Source of the DNA: Baylisascaris procyonis
Lineage: Eukaryota > Nematoda > Chromadorea > Rhabditida > Ascarididae
DNA length: 64,000 nucleotides
NCBI GenBank assembly: GCA_037389465.1
Contig: JAZARR010000095.1
Span: forward strand, 2,800,001-2,864,000
Direction of reading: 5' to 3'
Positions 28,094 to 40,600 of this stretch are shown here, in pieces. A program made the translations under genes and the position numbers. Under the pieces are notes generated by a model that worked only from the letters and a program-made list of their open reading frames with translations, was not told the origin of the DNA and did not search any database. Within the stretch, counting starts at the first letter, position 1. The number at the start of each line of letters is the position of its first letter.

Positions 28094-29502
28094 CTACTAA
28101 CCGAAGCTGCTCTCTTCATATGACACTACCTTTAAGAAGTTAGTCTAAAAATTAAGTTATTTCATTGAACGGTTCCGTAGTATTTCGCAAACGGCCACTC
28201 AGGAATGAAGTCAGTCCTTTTCTTTGTTCGGAAGTTGATTGCTGACATATTCAAAAAAAGCAATGCTCATAATGGCCGATGTTTGAATTGCGAGATGAGT
28301 AACGCGACGAGGGAAGAAAGGTTTTTCACAGAACATACAAAAAATGTCGCGGATGTTACCTTCTTCGGAGATTTCTAAAAAAAAAAAAACTTTGAAAGAG
28401 TGAATCACAAATTTGCAATGTTTTTGTGCATTATTATATGTCACATTTGAAAATCCACAATTCGAAATATCCGATATGCAGTGATTGCGTCATCCTCAGC
28501 ACACTTTTGTTCGAGTAAGTCAACGTTCGAGTAACTCAAATTACCTATTCGTGCTCAACATCGCCAGATTCTCGTTGCTAATGAGAGAAGAAAATTTTGT
28601 TGCCGAATGTCTGAATGTAATAAACGATCAATGACCAAATGGAACAAGCGATTTATTATCAATAAATGTCATAAAGTTTCGACAATATTATTGCGGTATT
28701 TTAGAATTAAACTAATACCATATACTTCCGTTTATAAAGCCATCTATAATTTTCGATCCCACTTTGAGTATACGTTAATTTCGTGTTGTTCATGACAGTG
28801 TCTTGTCCTGAAATGATCATCCGAAGAGAAAAACCTTACACATAACATATCGAGATTTGTTGTTGCTGAGTATTATTAAATAGGTCTAATGGAATATAGA
28901 ATATTTCTATTGTGCCATTTTTTTATTACTGCATTTATCAAATCTATGAGGATTTTAAAAATATTTGAGTGGAATAGGCATGAGCGTTTTGTTAAAAAAA
29001 AAACTGTGTCGACTACTCTAAAATGTATGAACTCTTTTCAGCGAACGACTTGAATCGACAATAGAAAGCTGTTTTTTCTTTTGGTTAACAATTGTGAATG
29101 CAAAACGAATTACTTCAAAATGATTTATATTTGAAATTTCATTGTTAAAGTTATTGACGATTATGAAAATAATTTCCCTTCAACTTTCATATTTCATCGT
29201 TTAGTGAAATTATTTCGTCGATTAGTTGAAAGATTTCTTTTTTTTTGTGTGTTAAAAAATTTATTGCGACGAATTTTTTCACAAATATTTAACGAATAAA
29301 TAAGTTTTCAACTTGTTCACTTTATTGCCGATTCCATCATTATATTTTCAATTTTGATTTTCAATGTAACAAATAAAAATTCGTTTTCAAGTTGTTGATG
29401 ATATCACCACTTTGTTCACTCAATTTCCATATGTTCATTTAGGGCGTTTTGTCAGTCTGCGTTCACCTGAAATTTCGATATACAAATTCAACTGAGCATA
29501 TA

Positions 29503-29503
29503 A

Positions 29504-29551
<48 letters not shown>

Positions 29552-29673
29552 TTATATTTACATTTATGTTTATATTTATATTTATATTTATATTTATATT
29601 TATATTTATATTTATATTTATGTTTATATTTATATTTATATTTACATTTACATTTATATTTATATTTATATAT
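29503..29673. repeat. (TA)n followed by (TATATT)n microsatellite
   Basis: About 38 bases of TA dinucleotide continue as a long TATATT hexamer array with occasional C or G substitutions. It has the same composite structure as the arrays at 23.6, 51.5 and 60.4 kb. Long open frames across it on both strands are artefacts of its periodicity. Confidence 0.95.
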
Positions 29674-30914
29674 TGCCTGCCCGATTTTCTGACGATCCAT
29701 CCATTCGCCAAGATTTGGTGCGGATCTGTTGAGTTCATACTCCAAAAGTTCTTCTTGACATAAAGAACATATAAAGAAATAGTCAATAATAAATTTTTAA
29801 ACTATGCTCGCAAGGAAACAGAGTGGGAGGGCGAAGGGGCATTCTTAGAAAAGTTGAAATCGTTTTGCTCTTTCCTTTCAGTATGACAGCGTTTCCTCCG
29901 TGTAAAAAGGCTTTTAAAACGAACACTTCAAAATGACGAATTTAATACACTCGATAGTATAAAAGAATATGCTAGTGCTATATGATACTTTTATCTGCAA
30001 AAGTATGTGTTCTGCGTGTCTGATCACAGCTTGCAATTTATACAAAGCACTGGAACAAAAGTTGTAAAACTTGTTGCATAAAATCCGACTAAATCTTTTG
30101 AATTCAAATAAAAGTTTGTCACCTCATGAGAACTTTTTTAATCGCATGAGAGAATTTTTATATTTTATGCGGTCGTTTTTGTATCTCATAAGATCATTTT
30201 TGCAGTTCAATAACACATTTTCACTTCTTCTAAAGAGTGTTTAAAGTTCTCATGAGAATACATGAAGATTGATGCGTGAGTGCTGCAAACTTTTCTGAAA
30301 AGGGTTTACTGATGATTCAACAAAGTAAACCAACGATAACGCAATCTTTTCACGGTATGAATCAATTTTTCTTCCAATTATTCTCATAATGGTAACTTTT
30401 CCATTGATTGAATTTTATCTTATCTCTTATCTCAATTTTCGATCTGAATTTCTTAATGTAATAGTACATCAAAATCCCTAGAAACCCCTTCTAAGATAGG
30501 CATTCGGAAGGTGCATTTTGGGAACTGATCGAGCCTAAATTAAAGTTTTTCTTGAAGCTGAAGCTGGTGAATCTGTACCTCTGTTTCTGAACCTGAAGTG
30601 ATTCGTGACCTGACCTCACTCAAAAAGTTTTTTCACCATTAACATGCTACATCTTTTTTCACGCAGTCAGACAATCTACGCATAACTTCGTTAATAAATA
30701 ATTTTAAAAAAGCGCATTTTCACGTGGTGTTTGAATTTCAAAATGTCTTCTTCGATGAAGCAGTTGAAAATTCGCTCAGTCTTTAGTGAAATGAATAAAT
30801 TTGAATGGTGGAAATTTTTCACTCAATGTAGCAAAAAGGAGGAAAGCAGCAGTAATATCTGAAAAGAGAATCTTTTTGTGGAATAAGTTTGAAATTTCGA
30901 GAAGAATAAAAGCA

Positions 30915-30916
<2 letters not shown>

Positions 30917-30992
<76 letters not shown>
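30917..30992. repeat. (AT)n microsatellite, about 76 bases
   Basis: An uninterrupted AT dinucleotide array. The Ile-Tyr open frames on the minus strand here are products of the repeat. Confidence 0.95.
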
Positions 30993-30997
<5 letters not shown>

Positions 30998-31604
30998 ACG
31001 TAAATTCATTAAATAAAAAATCAATCAAAATATGGGATTTCAACTAGAATATAGAATTCAATTCTTTCAAAAGCTAAGCTCAATCTATTGTAAGGTCAAG
31101 GTCAGGCTCAAGTTCTTGGAAGTGGTGCTTCATACGAGCATCACTCACTTGAGCTCAGTCCGATTTGAAGATGAAGCTCAATTTGTTGCAATTTGTTGCA
31201 GGGTCAACACTAAAGACAAAATCGTGCACAACCTAGCAAAAGAAATGAACTCATATACATCTGAAGATGAAAAAAACCACTATTAACTGACGGTTGATGA
31301 AAAATTAATCAGTGGCATTCGATAGTTGGCAAATGAATGAATCTCTATTAAGGGCGTTCTGATTCACTTTTTTTTTTAATTCTGTTATATGCCATTACAT
31401 TTATTCCTTATATAAATTGCATTACATCTTATCGTATTTTTCCATTTATAATCCCCGGGTTTATGATGTAAATAATTTCAAAACTCTTCAGAAATTATAC
31501 TGTATTATATATCCGACAATATGAGTTATCAATCGAGATATGAAATTGAATAATGCGATGCTTTCAGTGGAAGTATATCTGAAATGTTGGCATGTTCGAA
31601 ATAG

Positions 31605-34600
31605 TGGTTAACACCTTTCGTGTCGATTGATCTCCGAACGATTACAGTGCATTTACGAGGGTGTGTAGAGGAATTAGAAGCGACAGACAGCATCATCGCT
31701 ATTGCGGTCGTCGATCGTAGTGTTGCCGGATATTCGTTTGTGACATCCGTCCACAAGTGGGTTCGTTCGTCTTCTTTCCGTTCGAATGTAACTTTTTCCG
31801 TAAAACTTTTTCTTTACTTTTTTTGATTTGATGCAAAAGAGTTGGTGAAAAATTGCAAAATTTATTGGAAGTGCTTGAAATTTTCACAAAATTAGATTCG
31901 TTTCTTTGTTGGGATTTGATTTGATGTACATCTTTTCAAGTTTTTGCAATCACTAGACGATCCTCGTCTAATTCCACTTTTAATCAAACTATTCTTATCG
32001 TTCAGTCGGTTGAGCATTCTCCACCTATGCAAAAATTTATATCTCTATCGTTGAAATTTGTGAACTTGGATTAATGCCATAAAATTGTGCAGGTTGGGGT
32101 TGGAAAATTGAAAATTTTTATTCAACGCTAAATTAATCCAAAAAAAGCTGTTTTTTCAGCAGCATCCTAAATTCAAGCGTAATGATCAGTCATATTCGAT
32201 CGATCAGATTAATAAACGATGACAAGATTTGATAGCTTTTCTCATTTTTTTTTTCATGCTTAATAAATGACGCATGCAAATACAGTTAGACTTGAATATT
32301 GCCCCGTGTAGAATATTTCCCCCTAAAGAAAAATTTTATGAGGGAATAACCCCTAGAAATTATTATAGGAATGCGATTTCTCATTAATTCTCAAATTTTC
32401 CCATTCAATTTATCGATATTTTCTCATGGATTCTAACATTGTTGTGAGTAGTTTGAATGATTTACATTTGATGATTCAAAAAATTCGAAAAAATTGAATT
32501 TCTCCAATTGCCTATTTTATATATTTTTCATTATTACGATTAAATAATGTGCTAATAACGTGACTTATTTTTGATAATTACATACTCGGGAATGTTTTCA
32601 TGGGAATAGTACCCAGATGCTGGGAAAGGGGGAGGGGGAACATATGTTTGAGGGGGTGTTAGCAAGGGGAATATGATAGCAGCGAGCATTCGATAACCGA
32701 GTGAGTCCATTATTTGTGGAATGCTGATGCACGTGTCTGAAGAATGGCTTGCCCTTGACGGGCATCCAGCATACGAATTGCAATCTAATTGCAGGCAGCC
32801 GCGTTTTTTTCATTTGCTATCGTTTGCTGTCATGTTGTCCATTCTATCTGATCCAATAGTTCCGATTAGACATAGTCCATAACTAGATGTTTTTTTATGA
32901 AAATATATAAGGTAGTTCTTCTCAACGCCATCACATACCATATAGTCTATATTAGAGGCCCTGAGGCTATAAAATGATAGTTTTATTTAATGAAATGTAA
33001 GCTTTAATAAATGCATATCGAGGTTATAAGTTACGTGAAAAGTTCGCTTGGAATAAAAAAAAAAAACGTTGGTTGCAAACCTTTTACTGTTAATTCGAAG
33101 AGAAATTTAATAAAAGCCTATATCAGAGAGGGTTTATATTGATGGAAAACGATAATGAAGTTTAGATGGTAGTTCAATTACTTATATGATGATGCGTCAA
33201 TTCTTTTGTTTTGTTGTCTCTCTCATTTAGTTGAACAATATTCGCATGTTTACTTTCCAACTTCCAGAATTGAAGTTTACCCATTTCCTTTCCGAAATTT
33301 CAAAATTGATGTTCATCCCCTTTATTCCCTAAATTCCAAAATTGAAATTCATCCCGTTTTACTTCTTTACTTGCAAAATTAAAATTTACCCCATCGGTTG
33401 ACGTTTTCAGTAACCGTATAGCAGTAAGAGAAGCAACCAATGAGCAATATCCCTCTTATGTAGTAAGTTACATCTCTGCACTAAAATTGAAATGGATCAG
33501 AAAATTGTCTTACATTCAACGTGTTTAGATATCATTTGTTCAGAATTAAATCTGCTCATATTAGCATTCATTCCCCAAATTTTATTTGTCGATTTGAGCG
33601 TGTTTATATAAAATAAATGGAAACGTGCCATATGCCATATGAAATTAGGAAAACGCATCAGCTTTTTTACTTATTGGTTAGTTTATATGCAACATTCATT
33701 CGTACTTTTCGATATGCAAAATATTAAACAATTTGTATATTAATATTATTTAATTTAATATTAAAAATTTGCATTTTTGTATAATATTAGAATTATTTAC
33801 TTTGGATTACACTTGTTTTCATAGTTAGAAATAAATTTCAAAAAATTTATATTATAATAGAAAGGTTTATCGAATTGTTTAATATTAAAAAATTACATTT
33901 GTTTTCAAGATATTTTCAAATACGTCCAATCACTTAAATTCGTTCAAGCTTAAAACTGACAAAGATGAAACGAATCATTTAGACGTATTGTCCACTTTAA
34001 AGGATATGCCGAATGAAATGAACTGTCAAGTTGTGATTGACAATAACTTTTGAGCTTGTTGTAAATGGCCTGTAGGCAAATAAGAGGGGGTGAGGACAAA
34101 GTAAATCACAAGTTTCAGTATTACATTCATAGATTACTGATTTTCTTTCATTTTATTTTTTTCTTTTATTGTAATCTCATTGAGTCGAACCAATTGCCCC
34201 ATATTCTTTTCTTATGTAATTTTTAATGAAAACAAACGTACGGTAATATCTACGCAGATTTTAAAAATTTCTAGATATAAACGCATTTTTTATGGGTGTA
34301 CATGTGCATATGTATGTGTACTTTGTGTGTATGATGAGTCTGCTTGCATGCATATCTATATACGTACGTGTGTATGTGTATGTCTATGTATGAACGTCTA
34401 TATATGTGTATGTACGAGTGTCTGTGTATGTGTATGTGTGAGTGTCTGTGTATGTGTATGTATGAGTGTCTGTGTGTATGTGTATGTAAACATATATTTA
34501 CATGTGTATGCAAGTATGTATTTCGGTTTTAAATGAGTATGTATTTGTATATCCATCACCTCCAACGTTGTTGCAAATAAGGATTTAACAGAAATTGAGT

Positions 34601-37600
34601 TTCATCTCAGCGCATTTAATTTTGCACTTCGTTAAAGCGCTCAGAGCATATCCTTTTCTTTCTATCTACCCATCTTTCCTCTTCAGAATTTTACATAAAG
34701 TCGTTCTCATCCAAATGAACTCGATCCTCTCTCCTTCTCATCTTCTTCCAATTCCTCCCTCTTTTCCTCTCTTATTCCCTCTCTCTTTCTCCCTCTCTTT
34801 CTCCTCTTATCCCTCTCTCTTTCCCCCTTCCCTGTCTCTAAAATTTGATTGATTACTTCAGCTGTGTTACTATATTGCACGTCGTATCGTTCATAGAAGT
34901 ATCGACATATCTCATAAAGTGCATTTGCCTTTCAATGTTCGCATTCGTTGGGTGAAGCATACGAAAGTAATTAGCAGCAATGCTGTATTCGACGACATGA
35001 ATGCTTCTATGTGTTCCTTTACTCTCATTCACATCGACGCCTTCGTTCTAAATCAATTTTACACATCGCCATCATTAGCTATTTCGAGGGAATTCTTTAA
35101 GCATCACTTTCCTTAGTCAAAATATTCTATAATGTTCTTGCGAATTGAAAAAAAATTACAAAAAATGACACAACAATTTTTACACTATAAAAGTGTTGAA
35201 AATTTTTTGCCGGAAAATATTTTTGCATCAATTTTTTTTCTGCAAAAAATTATTTTTTATTCGAATGAAATTTAAAAGTTGATGAAAAGTTCACTGACAC
35301 AATATAACGACAAAAATGATACTTTACTTATTAAATATTTATTATTTTTTATGTAGTGAAATAAACAATCGATATTTAATATATTTGGCTCATTGATTCT
35401 ATTTATTAAAGAATGTGCGTTTTGTCAGGATACATTAAGATAGTTGATCTTTGAAATAGCTTAATCGGAAGGAAAACAATATATTTTCGGATTTAAGAAC
35501 GCTCACTATCAGTCACTTAGACAGTACTCCTAAAAATGTTCGCTTTCTACCTTCCTCTTTCGCCTCCATCCTTCTTCCCCCGCCATCATTACCAAAAAAA
35601 TTCTCGTTTTCTTCATTTTGGCGTTTTTGCAGTTTTTGTATCTGCAAATGCTACATTTTTTGCCTATATCCCTCTCTATTCAGTAAATTCAACTAGAACC
35701 ACTTTAGCTAGAAACAGATTAGGATGGTATAAACCAGAAATAACCGCATTTACCATCTTTCATGTAAATCTATCATTTTCAAAACAAGGTATAGACATTT
35801 AGTTTTACCTAAGGTATATTTTGCATTGATCGCATTTTCTCTCTATCACATAGCCAGGTTGCAAAAAGAAAACGAACCTTTTTTAGACGATCGTACGAGA
35901 AGATTAATCAGTAAAACCAATATGAGCATTATTTAGCCATGTTTTATTTTTGTTGGCTACTTATTAAATCGGTTAGTCCAATGAGCGGGGTGCAAAAAGC
36001 GCAAATTGTGCCAACTCTTTGGCACTTTCATACGCTTGTTCATTTTGTTAACAATGTGCAATTTTCAGGTGTTTTGGCATTTTTATAGGTTATAAATATG
36101 GTGTTTTTTTAAGTTATGTGCTCTACAAATATACATTTGACATTTTCAAAGAAAAAAAATCGATTTCTTATGAATTTTTACGATTTATGAATTTTTAAGT
36201 TTCCTTCCTATCTATTAAAACAAAAAAAAAAAAAAAATTGTTTTGTAATTTCGTTCTTTTTTGAGAAAAATAAAATTCGTCGAATTAATTATCTTTACAG
36301 GCATTTTCTTTTTCATCGCATGAAACAAACTTGAGACCTTCTCGTTTGCTGTTACACTTGTCATTTTAAAATATTCGCTATTTTATGCGCTTTTTTTGCG
36401 TTTATTTCTATGAAATCTAAAAAGCTTTTTTTAAACGAAATTGCGGAAATATTCCGTTTAAAGTGTACTTATAAGAGCAATTGATTTCATAAAGCGGTTG
36501 GTCGATAGCTGGTTTTATGAAGTAACGTCAGCAACTCGCACTTTTCTTCTCACTTTTTTTTCGCCATTTATTTCCTCTCAATTTCTCAACCAGTTCCAAG
36601 CAAATTCATAGTGAAAATATTGTAATTTTGAAGAATTGCAAAGAAAGAGAAAATAAAGCAATAAATGACGCATGAACAATTTATAAGTAAAAATTGAGTT
36701 TTAATTTTTTTTTTTTTTTTAAAGTTTTAAATTATTCAAGTGGAATTCAGAAATCATTTAAATTAAATTGGCAATGTAGTTGTTGAAGGTGCTTGGGCAG
36801 TGATTTCCGTTAAGTTCATCAATACTAATGGAAGATAAATCAGCGTATGTAAACTTGTGTAGATGAGAAGGTATTTGAAAAGGTGTGGGGGTAGTTGGAG
36901 GGAGATGGGGAATCGGGGGAAGGGAGGGGGAAAGCGGGTTGAAATCTATCCATTTAAATGAGAATTGGTTGCTGACGTTTAAGTCATGAGGAAATATGGG
37001 CAAGAGCAAAGTTATGTATTATTTGGAGGGGGGAGGTTTCTTCTTACATAAGCAAGTTGTTTTATAAAAAAGTTTTTTATATATGCCTCTAGAGGTGATA
37101 TTCTTCAAATATGGAAATATATGGTATTAGAAATCTGCAAAGAGATAAACCTGTAATAATAGATAAGGGTTGGATGGCTTAGAATGAAACAAACAATGAC
37201 ATAAACGAGTTGTGTGAAAAAAAAAACAATTTCAGGTGAAATATAGGTTGGAAGAGTTTTAGGAGGAAAATAGGTTGAAAGAAAAACAATTTCAGGTGAA
37301 ATATAGGTTGAAAGAAAACAATTTTAGGAGGAATATAGGTCTACGCTTGGATAGTTATTATATTGCGTTTGATGATAAGTGTCCGATGACATCGTAAAAA
37401 CAGGTTAGCGTTGCTATTAGTAACCGAAACGATTCGAAGAATGTAGCCATCTAGCTCATTTATTTCAATGTAAAAATTCTCGAATTTATTTATTCTTTTG
37501 GAAACGTTTCTGATTTGAGATTCTTCAAAAAATGGAATTAAACTGATAAATTTTTTTTTTCAAATTTTTCCACTCAAAAATTTCTCCACTTAAAATCATT

Positions 37601-40600
37601 ATTTATCCATTGAAATATTTAGTGAACGTTATTTTACGCTGCTTAAAAATACGTAAATAGCAATCGGAAATCTAACAGATAATACGCACTTTTGTGAAAT
37701 TTCAAAATTTCTTTTGCAAAAAAAAAGGAAGAAAAAAACGAACAATATTAAAAAGATGCTAAAATATTTATAAATAATTAGTGGAAAATCTCCGAGCGGT
37801 GATGAACTGCTAATGTTCGATTTGTTATATTCGTTTTATATTCATCGCACTATTATCAAATAGGGTATATTTAATTTTTAATATCAAAATATTCAACATT
37901 TTTCTTTATTCATCTTTATTGATATGCAATCTTTGGGTAATAAATATTTATTCAAGCTAGTGTATATATGGTGAGCTAGCTAGACAGCTAGTTAATCGGT
38001 ACGCTTAAAAACTCAAATTTCTATATTCACCTAACTTCTTGAGCATCTATAAATATATATGGCTCTATGTTTCTCTCTGTTTATTTCTCTTTCCCTCTCT
38101 CTCACTCTATGCATTTGAAAGTTGGATGAGTGATCCTCGTACTATAGATATTCATCATGAGTGGAAACTGTATTGAATGAATTAGTAGCGATATAAGTCG
38201 AAAAAATCGAAAATTACTATTTATTATTATTTATAATTTTAATTTCGTATTTGAAAATACGAGTAAGGTGTGTAGTTTTCTATTTGAAATGATAGCGTGC
38301 ATAATTGGTGATTAAAAGATAGATGTGTTATATAGCACATTGTGTTATAAATCTGTTATATAGCACATTGTGTTATAAATCATGACGTGCTAACAGCAAC
38401 GATTCATTGTACCAAATTGAAGCCATTCTTGGAATAGTGATCATACATATTTGATTGCTGCAATTCTCTTTATTTTTCTTTTCAATTCTATGATCGTTCG
38501 GATGGTTGCAATATTACTTCAAACGACTTTCGGTTAAGGCTTTGCACTCGAATGACATCAAATGTATGGGCATTCTCAAGAAATATTTTTTCTGTCTATA
38601 AAGTGTCATAAGGTTCATCTGAGGCTGAATTTTGCACAAATTTTTTTATAGTAGATGTGAGCAAAACCGACGGGGAGGCGATAGGGGTTTTAGAAAAAGA
38701 GTATAGGTAGATAAAAGTAATGGGAACTCAATCCTTACTAAATCATAAAAAGGAGGTAAATCACCAATTTCTGAACTATTAGCAAAAAAAGATGAGTTGA
38801 AACACCGTCGCGAAATTTGACTAAAAGCTAAAAAATAGAAAAAATACTGACTTTTTAAGCGCAATTTCTATCTTAAAGAAAAAAAAAATGATTTTCCCGC
38901 TGGACAGGTATCGATCAAACATTGGTACAATTAGCAGCTCGAAGCGGCCTTTCCGAAGTATTTTTCAACTATCGCTTGACTCAACCGATAGATCCTGAAC
39001 GGTAAGTGATTTAATACTGTATCAAAGCTACGTTTAGATTAATAACGGTTGACTGATAAAATGCAACAATGAAACGAAATCAACTCTCGGTTTTTTACAG
39101 GTATCCCCACCATCGAACTAAGCGTAGGCAAATTCAGTGATTTTTTTTTCTCACATTCTGTAGGCGTTTGGGGACAATGAACGCATTCTTGTGGAATGAA
39201 CCATGAAAAGGTTTTACGTGAATATGCACAGATACAGTATTTATCCGGTTATAATTTTGACATCTTCATAAACTCCTTCTCGGTTCGTGAATATAGGAAG
39301 TTCCCCTTTCTTCTTACTCGCCTCTTCCTCTCTTGCCTCTCTTATCCGTCCACCTTTCCCTTTTCCCATCTTCCTTCCCTCCTGCTTCACCCCTCACCTC
39401 ACCTCCATTCACCCCTTGGAATCGTGATTTAGGAAAACTTTTTGAAGCAATATCTAACGTTTTCAACCACGTCAACGTAAGAAGCATTTCCTCACGCTGT
39501 CGTTTAAGTATGCGACAAAATTAGCATATTTGCCTATGAAATTAGACATAGAAACTTCAAATTCATTTGAAACTGATGGGTTTACGGATGAAATAACTGT
39601 TCATTTGTACCGAAAACGAATAAAACTTTGAAAGGTCGTTTTGGTGCCCTCAAAAATTTGGATGGTGCCAGGAAATGACAGTCTTCGAATAGCTAACTAT
39701 CGTTTTCAATACTTGGATGTTATTTAATATTTCATATCGCTGTACAAACGATGAATTTAAAAAGTTCGCAAAGTCTGCTTTTAACGTTTTGGAGAATTTG
39801 AAAGAAATTGATTTTGATGACAATTAGATAGGAAGATTTAAATAAACAAATAAATAAATATATTTCATAAGAAGTTGCTGCTGGAAATTTGAATATCATA
39901 TTAGCATCAGATTCTAGCAATCTAGGCATCTGAAATTTCCTTGACAAAGTTGCTTGGAGGAACTGTTATAATTCGTTTCACCAACTATTGCCAGTATGAC
40001 TGTCAATAAATGATAAGCGAATAAACATCAAATACAACTGTTCTCGGTGTCCATCCACCTTTTTATGTCTGCGCATGTCTGTCTGTCTGTTCGTTTATTA
40101 TTTGCGTGCCGAATTAACAGCCAACCGCTCATATTCTTCTCATTCACGTTGTCAGCGGACGAAATATTCATGTTCAATAAGCTTTATAGCTCATGCTTTG
40201 ACCACTGACTTCATTCTTTTCTCAACAAATCTTTGCATACTTTGTAAAATGGTAGTTGGCCATCCATTCATTTAAATTGTTGTTTATCATTTATATTATG
40301 TTCCAGCTCATTGATGAACGAGTCCGGGGTCAGATCTCTTTATCATTACAGTTAATTCGAGTTCTTCCTACCATAGGGTAGATTTTGGATTTTTGGGGAC
40401 AGTATCTATCAATGGTTCGTACTGATATCAGTAATTCATCATGTGCAATGCGAATATTATTATATCTTACCGAAAAGCCGCTATCGGAATATATTATTCA
40501 AATTCTGCGATTACCGCAAGGTGTAGTTTCGAAAAAAATTGCAAGAATTGGAGTTATCGAAATATGAATGAGTGGATGATATACATATGAATAGATCTAA

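Larger units (their letters stand above)
25049..31604. other. Intergenic region between the EXTL3-like gene and the unidentified gene
   Basis: The first few hundred bases should be the 3' UTR of the EXTL3-like gene. No AATAAA lies close to its stop; the first clear one is at 26131-26136 and another is near 26662, so the true poly(A) site is uncertain. The rest is AT-rich and holds a dispersed repeat copy (25440-25770), a hAT-like terminus (25925-25965), two microsatellites (29.5 and 30.9 kb) and one unexplained open frame on the minus strand (27839-28093). The 5' exon or exons of the gene starting at 31605 may also lie here; I could not place them. Confidence 0.5.

Noticed and set aside
29463..29786. 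Long open frames on both strands over the 29.5 kb repeat (and similar ones at 23.6, 30.9, 51.5 and 60.4 kb)
   Set aside because: They encode only Ile-Tyr, Ile-Phe or Asn-Ile runs from the microsatellite period and have no unique coding sequence.
29883..29899. ATG directly behind a TTTCCTTTCAG acceptor, considered as first exon of the unidentified gene
   Set aside because: The site looks like a trans-splice acceptor, but the short exon ends in phase 2 and the next predicted exon needs phase 0.
34180..34536. 118-codon open frame rich in Cys, Val and Met
   Set aside because: It is a translation of the TG/TATG degenerate repeat; both strands are open for the same reason.
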